Shown here: one piece after another, positions 40,130 through 49,797 of the stretch
Layout of the letters: every line of letters starts with the position of its first letter
Position numbering within the stretch: the stretch's first letter is position 1
Origin: Agapetus fuscipes
Taxonomy: Eukaryota > Arthropoda > Insecta > Trichoptera > Glossosomatidae
Assembly (NCBI GenBank): GCA_951799405.1
Contig: OX637342.1
Location: 17,965,298-18,029,297, forward strand
DNA: 64,000 nucleotides
Reading direction: 5' to 3'
The notes under the pieces: generated by a model
The model's database searches: none
Seen by the model: the letters and a program-made list of their open reading frames with translations, nothing else
Told to the model about the DNA's origin: nothing
Program-made: the position numbers and the translations under genes

Positions 40130-40262
40130 AATACCTGAACCACACGAGTTGCTACAAGAGCGTCTCATCAGACTGGGACAGGTGCATGCAGGTGTTCCAG
40201 TTCACGGTGATGGAAGCGGCTGCCTCCAAACTCCTGGACCAGAAGCAGGTGGACATGTGCTG
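40130..40262 (+). CDS. Secreted 14-Cys protein, coding exon 4
   Basis: Acceptor TGTTGTTCACAG ends at 40129; donor GTGAGG at 40263. Encodes about residues 107-150: EYLNHTSCYKSVSSDWDRC, MQVFQFTVMEAAASKLLDQ and KQVDMC, with the single N-glycosylation sequon NHT. It leaves with TG, completed by the first T of exon 5 to a second consecutive Cys (C150-C151). The last intron (40263-55090, 14.8 kb) contains the nested three-exon gene. Confidence 0.7.
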
Positions 40263-40369
40263 GTGAGGAAACATGGAGCTATTTACAAAACTTGTGGAAA
40301 AACTGATGAAGATTAGGGTTGATGAGAAATGGGCACAGGCAGATTAAATACTTAATAACAATAATAATT

Positions 40370-40690
40370 AATTGGACAATTTACAGCGCCGCTAAGTGAC
40401 ACTAGCCACCCCAAGGGCGCTTTAATGTGTTGAAGCTTCTGTTAAACAAATGTGTTTTAAGCAACTTCCTGAAACTGCCAACACTGGTCTCTGTTCTCAA
40501 CTCCAGAGGTAGACTATTCAAGCAGGATGGACCAGCCGAACTAAAAGCCCTGTCTCCGAAAGCGGTTCTGTTCCGTCGAAGAGGCAGTTGAAGCCTGTTA
40601 CGGCGTCACTCTGTGCAGAACGAAGAGTGCGTCGTTTTTTTACCTATCTGGTCGACTCTGCACAATTCACACAAGTACGATGGAAAAAAA
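40370..40690 (-). mobile_element. CR1/Rex1-like LINE 3' end
   Basis: Conserved 3' hairpin (CAGCGCCGC ... AAGGGCGCT) at 40386-40424 and minus-strand scraps of 'AFGDRAF.SAGPS'-like C-terminus with frameshifts. Confidence 0.7.
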
Positions 40691-40987
40691 ATGCTTACCT
40701 ACTTACTTTACGAGTCCAGAACCACCTATGATCAGTATCTCCAGTGACTAGCGGCAGCCACTGCATTGTCGTTTCCTTGAAGCAGGTCCTTCAGTGTGCA
40801 TTTTTCACCAATTAAGGGTTACACTGACATATGCGCCGAGTCCTGGATATCTCCGCAGTCGCACAGGGGGTCCTGTCCACGGTCCAGCAGGCCCCACCTC
40901 TGAAGGTTTAGCAGATTAAATTAAAATTCAGAATTTGTAAAGTGTCTTTTTATGATACTAGATTATCCCAATGGCGCTTGTACATAC

Positions 40988-41359
40988 TGTTACGATTTTA
41001 CTGGGGTTATCTTTTAATTAAACTATTATTTAAATTGTAAACTTTTAAGTAAGCAATTATTAATTTTTTTTTCTTTTAAGTAAACAATTATTTATCTTAA
41101 TCGATTTATTTACACGGTTTGGTTCACAATTTACAACAGTTGATAATCTCTGCTCATTGGTTATCGCGATAAAATGCTTGGAGCGACTTATCGCTCTCCG
41201 CACCATTGCAGTCGCTATATGTAGATACAAAAGAGATCTTTCTTGCATATTCCAGATCATATTTAGATTTCTCACTCACACCAGAACGCCTTTCTATGCA
41301 CTGCCACCATCATGGTCTACTCCCAGATTGTTCTACCCGCATTATAGTCACTAGAGACA
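40988..41359 (-). mobile_element. Solo LTR, about 372 bp, ATAC site
   Basis: Starts TGTTACGATTTTACTGGGG, the complement of the 3' end at 42290-42310. ATAC precedes it; after ...CTAGAGACA the next bases are TAC, so the duplication overlaps or lost one base. Confidence 0.6.
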
Positions 41360-41934
41360 TACATTTTTAAAATTATCAACAAAAATCAATAAACATGCTT
41401 AATTTTTTTCATTGCCGTCACTTTTTTACCAAGACCATAAAGCTTAAGAAACAAAAATGACAGGTTTTGAGAACAATGGGCTCTTAATGAAACTATACAA
41501 CCAGGGAATCATTTTTATTCTTAAGGGATTCATAAAATATCCGAATAGAAACGCAATGTAATAAGACAAGAGTGGAAGTTTTTAATAATAATTTAAACAG
41601 GAAGACAGTAAGACGAGCAGAGTCCAGGGAATTGCGATTTTAATGCCTTCGTTTCGTTATTTTCTTGTTTTTTTTGCGGTTTATTTTTCGCGAAAGAAAT
41701 TCTTTCTTCCCGTACATTTCCTGGTCTCATTATGTGTGTGCTTTATTTTGTTTAATTTTTTCTTCCTCATTTTATTCTCAAAACGCTTTAAAAACATACT
41801 CGGAATTTTATAATACCTTTTGAATGCAATGGTACAAGCTGCTTTTATTTCTTTAAGAATTGAATATCATTTATAGCCGCTCTTGAGTTTTTTCATTTTC
41901 TTTTTTTAAGGTTTATTTTTGCATTTTTTAAAAC
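41360..41934. other. Intron 4, no gene seen
   Basis: AT-rich, T-run-rich; nothing recognised. Confidence 0.5.
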
Positions 41935-42310
41935 TGTAATGAACGTATGAGTTCGTGGGGACATGAACACAAGCACGTAGCTTGCTGGTGTGTGTGTCTG
42001 ACTCTAGCATAATCAACTATGAGTTTTTGTGTACGTATTCCTAGGCACGTAGATTGCTGGTGTGCGTAACGTATATGGAATAGTGTCGAACAATCCTAGT
42101 AGAAGTATCTCGAACACGCATGAATCGACTCTGCCGCTCATCACAGATTCTGCGGAGAGACAGGTCGCTTGAAACATTGTAACGCAAAGACTTAAGCAGA
42201 GCGGAAAGACTGCTCAGTACAATGTAATCTATTTTTGTGAAAAATAAATCTTTTGAAATAAATAATTTAAATCGTTATTTAATTAAAAGAACCCCAGTAA
42301 AATCATGACA
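41935..42310 (+). mobile_element. Solo LTR, 376 bp
   Basis: TGTAATGAACGTATGAGTTC at the left and CCCCAGTAAAATCATGACA at the right, followed by ATAC; the left flank reads AAAC. The left end matches the LTR beginning at 52931. Confidence 0.7.
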
Positions 42311-42571
42311 ATACTTTTTTCAGAATGTTGTCTTAAAAATGTATTGCAACTTCTTGACGGTTTTTTGGTTTTGAGATTTTTCAAAAATATATAGACAAGA
42401 AAACACTCACAAGAGCTAGTTTCCACAAAAATAAAAAAGCCTATTGTTTAATTTTAGATGGAGAGATTTCTACTTGGGTTAAAGATGACTGCTATAGAGT
42501 CATGTACTTTCTTTCTTTCAAAAAAATAACTTTGTGAAGACGGGTTACCTAAAAGCAATGACTGGAGATAC

Positions 42572-42984
42572 TGTAATGTAAATGGTAGATTAGGTAGTTA
42601 TTACATACATAGTTATTATAGCAGGTAGGTAGGATATAGTTATATTAGCATTATGTCATAAGTAGGATTATATATGTGTATTGCTAGAAACGAACGCTTC
42701 TCGAAATTGGTTTACTGTTCGGGAATGGGCTGGAGAATTTACTCACTGGAATATTCCGTAGTGTAAAGGATATAAAGCTGAGAGTCGCGTACAGCCGGAC
42801 AGTTACATTACTGGCTTTGATCGACGAGTATCAGCGATACATAACCTGTGAAATATAAATTTGTATAGTAGAAGAGTTGAAGATAAATATTAATTTGTAA
42901 GAAATAAATCACGTGTAAATAAATAATTTGAAAGAAGACCTGTTTATTTAAATTGTAGACTTTTTGAACCCTAAAAACGTAACA
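42572..42984 (+). mobile_element. Solo LTR, 413 bp, ATAC duplication
   Basis: TGTAATGTAAATGG at the left and CCCTAAAAACGTAACA at the right, with ATAC at 42568-42571 and 42985-42988. The last 60 bases resemble those of 51268-51660. Confidence 0.82.
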
Positions 42985-43069
42985 ATACATTGAATGATAG
43001 AGTTTGCAATGATTGGGTGATGAACGAGTGTGGTATAAAAGATAACATAAGAATTAAAATATAAAAGCA

Positions 43070-43345
43070 CGATAAGATGGTTTGGACATCTTGAAAGAAT
43101 GGATGATGAACGACTTACGAAGAAAATGTACAGAGAAAATGTCAGAGGAAAACGGGGAAAAGTAAGACCGAGGAAGGAATGGATAGATCAAATAGGTGAG
43201 ATTGCGAAAGAATGAAACCTGCAGAGTGAGAAAAAGAGAAGAGTACGTACGATGAAAGTGATGCATGTTGAAGAGATTAAAAGATATGCAAAGACAGAAA
43301 AAAGTGGAGACGCATCTGCGAAGGTACCGGCCACTCAAATATACG
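43070..43345 (+). mobile_element. RTE-like LINE 3' end
   Basis: Encodes RWFGHLERMDDERLTKKMYR and RPRKEWIDQIGEIAKE then a stop codon; the rest to 43340 continues in shifted frames. Confidence 0.75.
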
Positions 43346-43369
43346 GCCACTTAAATATACTAATTTATT

Positions 43370-43512
43370 ATAAATCCAAATTTTTCAAATTTGCTTTCGC
43401 TGGGTTGAAAAAATCATAAACCTTTACCAATGACCGGTCCCCAAAGGTCCATCCAGCCTTACAGCAACACTGGGTCTTGCTTGAGAATTGGCGCTTTGAC
43501 GACCAAGCTCGT
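43370..43512 (+). mobile_element. SINE-A part of A-B dimer, copy 1
   Basis: Body only, from TCAAATTTGCTTTCGCTGGG to GACGACCAAGCTCGTAAAA, then fused to SINE-B. Confidence 0.85.
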
Positions 43513-43770
43513 AAAATGGTCGATAGCTCAATTGGTAGAATGCTTGCATTCCATGCCGAGAGCAAGGGTTCGATCTCAAGGTTTACTCAGCCTTTACAAG
43601 AAATGAGAACCAGCCCCCCCGGGAGCTGGGAAACCCCCACTTCAACTGAAAGTGGTTGGTGTGAGGCCGGCCCCCTTACCCGTAAAAATAAATAGGCCCC
43701 GATCGTCACATGCGATCCCTACGGGGATAACGCAGGCAAAAAGTTACACTATTTGTGTAGCTTAGTTGCA
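43513..43770 (+). mobile_element. SINE-B part of A-B dimer, copy 1
   Basis: TGGTCGATAGCTCAATTGGT; after the B-box (GGTTCGATCTC) it jumps to AAGGTTTACTCAGCC, lacking about 75 bp found in free SINE-B. The same deletion occurs in the two other dimers. Confidence 0.85.
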
Positions 43771-44250
43771 TTTAAGGTAAACGCCGAGGTGGAGTTTAAA
43801 CGTTAGTTGTATACTTGGGGTAATTGTCATTTGAAATAGTTATACAGTCTTGAGGATTAATTAGAAATTGTCTGCGTTCAGACGGATTATGTGCATCGAA
43901 GCGTTATAATATCTGTCTCAATGTCACAAAATACCTCAAGTACCTACTTGGTAACTTCCCGTTTTTACGTATAGAAACTCAAACGCTCTCTAGACGACGC
44001 CGTAACAGTTTCCATAATACTTTTTAGTACACGCTGTGGTTGAGTTGAGAAGTAAAGTTTATACTTCGGGTAAAGATGATTGCTTCTGAATTATTAACAA
44101 GCTACTTCATTCAACGAAACTTTAATAATCTGCACTCAAAGTTGAAACTTAAACATGACGTTTAAACTAAAATGTTTGAAAGGTCAAACGCTCATTAGAG
44201 GCGCTTGTTTAATTTCCATACACTTTTTTATAAACTCTATATAGAACTGT
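43771..44250. repeat. TTAAACGC-type repeat, several units
   Basis: Three diverged units, each with 'tggagtttaaacg'/'ttgagttgagaag' and 'tatacttggggtaa'/'tatacttcgggtaa'. Possibly an old tandem insertion. Confidence 0.5.
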
Positions 44251-44489
44251 TACTGGTTGCTTATTCATAATGAAGGTTTATAATGTTAACGAGATTCAAT
44301 ATCGTTTCGACATTCTAAAATATTTTGATAGTTTCAGGTTCAGTGCGTTTTATGAATAGAGCTTGTATGGCATTATTAAGAGACATTTGATACTCCATAG
44401 ATGATCGACGAATCTAAATTTTATTTACAAAAAATGGATTTAGATTTTAGAACATGAGAATGAAAGTACAAAAAAACACGATGAGTTGC

Positions 44490-44534
44490 TTCGGAGTGTT
44501 CGGACATCTTTAAAGAATGGATGATGAACGAATA
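44490..44534 (+). mobile_element. RTE-like LINE 3' end, left part
   Basis: TCGGACATCTTTAAAGAATG; resumes at 44862 after the SINE-B. Confidence 0.65.
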
Positions 44535-44860
44535 GTCCGGTCGATAGCTCAGTTGGTAGAGTAATTGCATTCCATGCCGTGAGCTCGGGTTCTAATCCCA
44601 CCGAGGGTGTCAGAAATGATTTCTCGTTTCGGTATTTATTTCAAACCCCATAATAAAATACCGGCAAGGTTTACTCAGCCTCCACAAGAAATGAGTATCA
44701 GCCCTCTCGGGAGCTGGGAAACCCTCACTTCAACTGAAGTGGTTGGTGTAAGGCCGGCCCCCTTACCTGTATAAATAAAAAGGTTCAACTCGCCACATGC
44801 GACTCCTTCGGGGATAACGCGGCAAGAAGTTGCACTATATGTGTAGCTTAGTTGTGAGTT
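44535..44860 (+). mobile_element. SINE-B, full-length, inside LINE
   Basis: CCGGTCGATAGCTCAGTTGG to TATGTGTAGCTTAGTTG. The interrupted LINE continues on both sides; ACGAATA/ACGAATA at 44527 and 44865 is a likely target duplication. Confidence 0.85.
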
Positions 44861-45125
44861 GCGAACGAATAACGAAGACAGTGTACAGAGGAAATGTCAG
44901 AGGAAAGCGTGGAAGGGGAAGACCGAGAAAGGAATGAATAGACCGAATAGGTGAGATTGTGAAAGAATGGAAAAAATGCAGAGTGAGAATAAGAGAAGAG
45001 TATGTACAGATGAATAAAGTGATGAATGTTGGAGAGATGAAAAAGTTATGCAAGGACAGAAAAAAATGGAGACGCATCTACAGAGGTACCAGCCATCCCC
45101 AGTGAAAAGGCGGCAGGATACAGTA
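44861..45125 (+). mobile_element. RTE-like LINE 3' end, right part
   Basis: 'acgaagacagtgtacagagg' to CGGCAGGATACAGTACAATA. Confidence 0.7.
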
Positions 45126-45286
45126 CAATACAGAACTGATTTGATTAAGTTTCGAGTTTATCGCATTTTGTGAATAGAGCCTGTATTCAGAGTCACTTAA
45201 CCCATAGATGATCCACAGATCCATTTTTTTTCATTCAAAATCAGATATCCACCGATTTATTGTCTCTGAATAAAACTCAACCGGTG

Positions 45287-45525
45287 CTATTCTTAGACAT
45301 TTTAGTCCTCCGTTGAGCCCACGCTTTAACAAACTAATGACGCATTTGTATGAAAACCTGTCAATCCAAGATGGCCGCAAGTGAACAGCTGATTTGTCTT
45401 TATACAAATATTACAAAATTCTGTAGGTAAGAATGACCGTGCTGATGAAACTTCTAGCTCAGGCACCATTAGTTTGTCAAAGCGTGAGCTCAACCGATGA
45501 CTTAAATGTCTAAGAATAGCCCCGA
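45287..45525. mobile_element. MITE-2, copy 1
   Basis: TIRs of about 50 bp: GCTATTCTTAGACATTTTAG ... CTAAGAATAGCCCCG, with TTGAGCCCACGCTTTAACAA against TTTGTCAAAGCGTGAGCTCA inside. Confidence 0.82.
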
Positions 45526-45611
45526 ATGGCTTTATTAATGTCTTAGGATTATCTCTGGATTATCAACGATCCAAATAATGGTGCCAAGTGTAGTTTATTG
45601 TGTTGATGAAA

Positions 45612-45828
45612 GACTTAAACATTTTAGTCGCCGGTTGAGCCCACGCTTTGACAAAATAACTATTCATCACCACGACCATTCTTACTTACCGAATTTTGGT
45701 AATATTTGTATGAAGACTAATCAGCTGTTCATTTGCAGCCATCTTGGATTGACAGGTGATCATACAAATGCATCATTAGTTTGTCAAAGCGTGGGCTCAA
45801 CGGGTGACTATAATGTCTAAGAATAGCC
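45612..45828. mobile_element. MITE-2, copy 2
   Basis: ACATTTTAGTCGCCGGTTGA to GTCTAAGAATAGCCCCG, 86 bp after copy 1; relative to copy 1 the interior is inverted (CAGCCATCTTGGATTGACAG). Confidence 0.8.
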
Positions 45829-45944
45829 CCGAGACAATTTTGTTTGAAGTAATACGACTTGATGTTTATAGTGAAACAGGGTCCTTTCGATCGTTAAAAG
45901 CCGTTTTGAATCTAAAACAATTTTATTATTCTAGACTGACATTC

Positions 45945-46190
45945 TATAATCTATAATCTAAGCTGCAAAGATATGTTAACATTTAAGACTCATATTAAAT
46001 GCATGCCTACAGACAGGCACTTGTAGGTTCGCGCCTACACATTCTGCAAGTGTGCATACAAATAAAGAAAACCTCACATGGACATAAACCTTGCAACTCC
46101 TGCCGCCGTTTCCTGAACCGGGGTGGCATTGGCAAAAGTGAACCGATTCTTACAGCAGGGGGGTCAGCCTCAAACCAACCTCTAATTTAA
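45945..46190 (-). mobile_element. GATTA repeat, minus strand
   Basis: ATAATCTAAGCTGCAAAGAT to CAACCTCTAATTTAAAA. Confidence 0.82.
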
Positions 46191-46411
46191 AATATATTTT
46201 TTGATTTTATTATTTATTTTAAGTATAATATTATGAAATAATATTACAATTATTATATTAGGTAATTATTACAAACGTGTATTTTTAATAATTAATTAAT
46301 TATTATTTCTGTGAATCTAAGCTACGATACGACCAAAAAATATTTATTTATTGATTATATTTAGTAGAACATAGTTCTGTGTTCAACACAAGATAAAAAA
46401 TAAAATAAAAT

Positions 46412-46461
46412 ATGACTGAAGATAATTTAATTACAAATAAAAAACTCACTCTTTCTGAAAG
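46412..46461 (+). CDS. Nested small gene, coding exon 1
   Basis: First of three coding exons (50+44+332 = 426 nt, 141 residues) lying in the last intron of the large gene, same strand. ATG at 46412 in context AAATATGACT; encodes MTEDNLITNKKLTLSE and ends AG before donor GTAAGC at 46462. Phases 2 and 1 of the two introns fit exactly. The product has no signal peptide or membrane segment. Residues 32-52 are Ser/Pro-rich, 66-95 acidic and Met-rich and probably helical, and four cysteines (98, 104, 116, 119; C-x5-C-x11-C-x2-C) could bind a metal. I do not recognise the family. No upstream exon or promoter was identified. Confidence 0.6.
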
Positions 46462-46592
46462 GTAAGCAAATATTTATATTTTTATAAATTAAATATACGT
46501 GGTAACTTTTTTCACACACATGACTGTTTGCACAAAACTATTTTTTGTCTAATATAAGTATATTTTTAATCAAATTTAATATTTAATTCCAG

Positions 46593-46636
46593 ATTTGACC
46601 TTCTCCTGCAGAGCGAAACTTTTGCAGACGATAATG
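46593..46636 (+). CDS. Nested small gene, coding exon 2
   Basis: Acceptor TATTTAATTCCAG ends at 46592; donor GTAAAT at 46637. Encodes RFDLLLQSETFADDN, joining AG|A (Arg) upstream and G|TT (Val) downstream. Confidence 0.6.
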
Positions 46637-46869
46637 GTAAATATTGTGAATCTAAATAAAATTGTTATTTTTAATGAGAAATCATGCACTATAATAATTT
46701 CTATAAATTAATAGCATTTTGTTCAAATCTATACTTAAAAATTGTATAAAAATCTAAAATTATCACCAATATGCTTAAAGTTAGTTCTTAAACCTTCCTG
46801 CAACTGAAAGATGAATCCACGGCTGCAACATCCTTCAGCGTGAGATGCCAAAAAAAAAAAAAACTATAC

Positions 46870-47125
46870 CTAATCTACATATGATCAAAGTGGCAAAGAT
46901 ATATTAACATTCAACATTCATATTGAATGCGTGTCCACAAACAGACACGTGTAAGTTTGCGCTTACAAATGCTGCATGTGTACTTACAAATTTAAATCCA
47001 AACCTCAAATGAACATAAACCCTGCAACTTTTGCCGACCTTCCCTGAAACAGGGGTACATTAGCAAAGTGTACATTTTTTACAGCATGGAGGGTCAGTCT
47101 CATATCAACGTATTAGCCAAGGTAT
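46870..47125 (-). mobile_element. GATTA repeat in intron 2 of the nested gene
   Basis: 'atatgatcaaagtggcaaag' to CGTATTAGCCAAGGTAT; minus strand. Confidence 0.82.
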
Positions 47126-47154
47126 ACTACTCTATTTAGTTAAAAAAAAAATCT

Positions 47155-47245
47155 CGTCCCCCACTTCAACTGAAGTGGTTGATGCAAGGCCGGCCCCCTT
47201 ACCTGTAAAAATAAATTGGTTTCACTCGCCACATGCAACCCTTTG
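47155..47245 (+). mobile_element. SINE-B 3' fragment
   Basis: CCCCCACTTCAACTGAAGTG to AACCCTTTGGGGAGAAATA. Confidence 0.75.
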
Positions 47246-47407
47246 GGGAGAAATACAAATATTATACATCCCACTAGGAGTGCCACTCGAGGTATGCTAT
47301 TAGCTTCAGTAACATCGAACCACTTACTTTTAAGAGTCATGGGCAACTCTTGCCGACCTTTCTTGAAACAGGATTATACAAAATTAATTTATTTAATTTG
47401 TAAGCAT

Positions 47408-47528
47408 TCTACACTTCAACTGAAGTGCTCGGTGTAAGGCTGGCCTTCTTACCTGTACAAATAAATAGGTTCACTTGCCACACCGGGAATAATGCGGTAA
47501 GACGTTACTCTACATGTGCAGCGTATTC
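47408..47528 (+). mobile_element. SINE-B 3' fragment next to an acceptor site
   Basis: TCTACACTTCAACTGAAGTG to CTACATGTGCAGCGTA; ends about 18 bases before the exon 3 acceptor of the nested gene. Confidence 0.75.
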
Positions 47529-47546
47529 TGATAAATAAATTGCAAG

Positions 47547-47878
47547 TTTCAGCACCGAGGAGTCCCCTTCTGTCTCCATCCATTGCTCCGACTTCACCTC
47601 TTCCAGAACTGATCATTGAAGATGTTTCCAAGCGTCACAATCGAAGCAGCATGGACGAAGAAATGGATGAAGTCATGATGAAGAAGATGGTGATGGATTT
47701 GAAGAAAGGGCATCTCCAGGAGCTGAATGATGAGCTGGTCGCTTGTAATGTGGTAGCGTTCTGCGCATATGGAGAAGACAAGAACAAGTTTTCGTTTTGC
47801 AAAGATTGTACTGAAAAGACTAACAAGGAGATGAGAAAGGAGATACGGATTAGCGTCAGGAATTATGACACTGTTTGA
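47547..47878 (+). CDS. Nested small gene, coding exon 3
   Basis: Most of the protein: VSAPRSPLLSPSIAPTSPLP, an acidic Met-rich stretch, LKKGHLQELNDELVACNVVA, FCAYGEDKNKFSFCKDC and the C-terminus SVRNYDTV, stop TGA at 47876. The acceptor used here ends TTGCAAG at 47546; TTTCAG six bases later keeps the same frame and may be used instead. The pyrimidine tract is poor and the region just upstream is a SINE-B end. AATAAA at 47947-47952, 69 bases after the stop, is a good polyadenylation signal. Confidence 0.62.
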
Positions 47879-47946
47879 GATATAAAACTTTTTGTAATAT
47901 TTTTTGTACTAATTACTAAATGTACTTGGTTAGACTTTAATTAAAA

Positions 47947-47952
47947 AATAAA
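47947..47952 (+). terminator. Polyadenylation signal of the nested gene
   Basis: AATAAA in a suitable distance behind the stop codon at 47876-47878. Confidence 0.65.
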
Positions 47953-48149
47953 TTACGGTTCTATGGCACTGTGTTTTATTTGAATTTATTTATTTATTTA
48001 CGGCATATGCCTTTTACAAAATTTAAACACAATATTACATACATGAGAAACAAAACTAATTAGATAAAAAAAACATACAGATAAATGAAATAGCCAAATA
48101 GGTAGATAAAGTGTTGACATCTAATAATAATACAGTAAGTAGTAGGATG

Positions 48150-48228
48150 GTTGAACACAGTAGTCGATAGACTAAAATGGAGACGATTGGAGGAGGCCTA
48201 CGTCTAGAAATGGACTGAGGAAGGCTGA
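48150..48228 (+). mobile_element. RTE LINE 3' terminus
   Basis: 'aaatggagacgattggagg' then AGGCCTACGTCTAGAAATGG matches the final codons of the RTE frame at 18745-19521 (EAYVQQW). Confidence 0.6.
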
Positions 48229-48590
48229 GGAAGAAGACGAAGAATTAAGTAGTTACTGCATCAAGGTCTTTGCTGGTTTTTTAATTATTTCAATTATGAT
48301 TTTTGTACCAAGATGTATCATGTTAAAACTGTTTGTTTGCTATTTAAATAATAAAAAAAAAAATAATAATAAAGCCTTGAAAGTAGAAGTATTTCAGAGT
48401 AAATAATAAATATTAACATTAAATTGAATCCTTAAAAAAAACATTTTTATTTCACTTTTAGATTCGTGAAGCTAAAATTAAAATTTCAAACGTATTTGTG
48501 CAGCATAACATGAATAAATAGCTTTGAAGGTAAATATTTTTATTTGCAGAGATATGTATTTTCAACATAAAGTCCTGCTATTTTCATAAA
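48229..48590. other. Intron 4, no gene seen
   Basis: AT-rich; nothing recognised. Confidence 0.5.
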
Positions 48591-48593
48591 ATC

Positions 48594-48640
48594 TCGCCGA
48601 TATGGTCGAGCGGATAAGGCGTCGGAATTCGAATTTGGGG
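48594..48640 (+). mobile_element. SINE-C head, left part
   Basis: GCCGATATGGTCGAGCGGAT AAGGCGTCGG: Ser/Leu-tRNA-like A-box. Continues at 48886 after a GATTA repeat. Confidence 0.75.
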
Positions 48641-48885
48641 GGGGGCTGACCACCCATACTGTAAAAAATTGGTTCACTTTGCCAATGTCACCCCTGTTTC
48701 AGGGAAGGACGGCAAGAGTTGCAGGGCTTATGTTCATTTGAGATTGGATTTTTATATTGTAGGTCCACATGCGGCATGTGTTAGCGCATAATTATACATG
48801 TCTGCTTGTGGGAATGCATTTAATATGAATTTTAAATGATATATATCTTTGCAGCTTAGATTAGATTAGATTAGATTAGAAACAA
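48641..48885 (+). mobile_element. GATTA repeat inserted in SINE-C
   Basis: GGGGGGCTGACCACCCATAC to GATTAGATTAGATTAGA; first 25 bases missing. Confidence 0.85.
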
Positions 48886-48985
48886 TCGCAAGTTCGAACC
48901 CCGCCTGCGCTGTGTTGTATCCACAATAACTTTAACCATGGTTCAACGGATATCATTGCGTAATTATTGATTAATTATAATAATA
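48886..48985 (+). mobile_element. SINE-C, right part
   Basis: AACAATCGCAAGTTCGAACC then ACTTTAACCATGGTTCAACG and ATTAATTATAATAAT, as at 58725-58800 and 23020-23100. Confidence 0.72.
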
Positions 48986-48987
48986 AT

Positions 48988-49168
48988 ATGAATGTAAGTT
49001 GCAAAGATATGTTAAAATTTAAAATTCATATTAAGTTCATACCCACAAACAAACATGGTTAAGTTCTCGCTTACAAATGCTGCAAGTGGACAAATTAAAA
49101 CCCAAACCTCAAATGAATACAAGCCCTGCAACTTTTTCCGACCATCCCTGAAACAGGGGTGACAATTA
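48988..49168 (-). mobile_element. GATTA repeat, minus strand, 5' end lost
   Basis: ATGTAAGTTGCAAAGATATG to CCTGAAACAGGGGTGACA. Confidence 0.8.
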
Positions 49169-49585
49169 TAATTCATAAAAATATTAAATAATATTATCAT
49201 CATTTTTTTTATTCATAATCGTGGGCGCATTGAATTCTATATACAAATATATTGAAAAAAAAACTACTGATAAAATGTGGTAAAGTCTTTTCATGTATTC
49301 CTCGTTTGTAAACATTTTCAGAAGAATTATTAAGCAATTTTTTCAGGTGATTTATGTAACAAAGAACATGTTCTTGAACAAAAAGAACAATTAAAAATAA
49401 TAAACATTTCTAGTCCGCCTCCCACAAGCATCTTCTAATATAATTTTTCATTGTTCAGAAAATACAAACATTATATTTTTTTCTTAAATATGCGCATACA
49501 AATAACAATAACTCCAGCATACCTAAAAATATAATATTATACTTCCTTATTGGTTGTATGAAAAAGGTTATTATTATTAATAAAG
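49169..49585. other. Intron 4, no gene seen
   Basis: AT-rich; nothing recognised. Confidence 0.5.
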
Positions 49586-49795
49586 TGAAAAAATGGTTCA
49601 CTTTGCCAATGTCACCCCTGTCTCAGGGAAGGACAGCAAGAGTTGCAGGGCTTATGTTCATTTGAGATGGGTTCTTATAATGTAGGTCCACATACGGCAT
49701 GTGTTAGCGCGAAATTATACATGTCTGCTTGTGGGAATGCACTTAATATAAATCTTAAATGATATATATATCCTTGCAGCTTAGATTAGATTAGA
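49586..49795 (+). mobile_element. GATTA repeat, plus strand, 5' end lost
   Basis: GTGAAAAAATGGTTCACTTT to CTTAGATTAGATTAGATA. Confidence 0.85.
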
Positions 49796-49797
49796 TA

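Noticed and set aside
40988..42310. One DNA transposon with long TIRs (TGTTACGATTTTACTGGGG against its complement)
   Set aside because: The inner parts match two separate LTRs in opposite orientation, each with its own ATAC-like flank; chance arrangement of solo LTRs is simpler.
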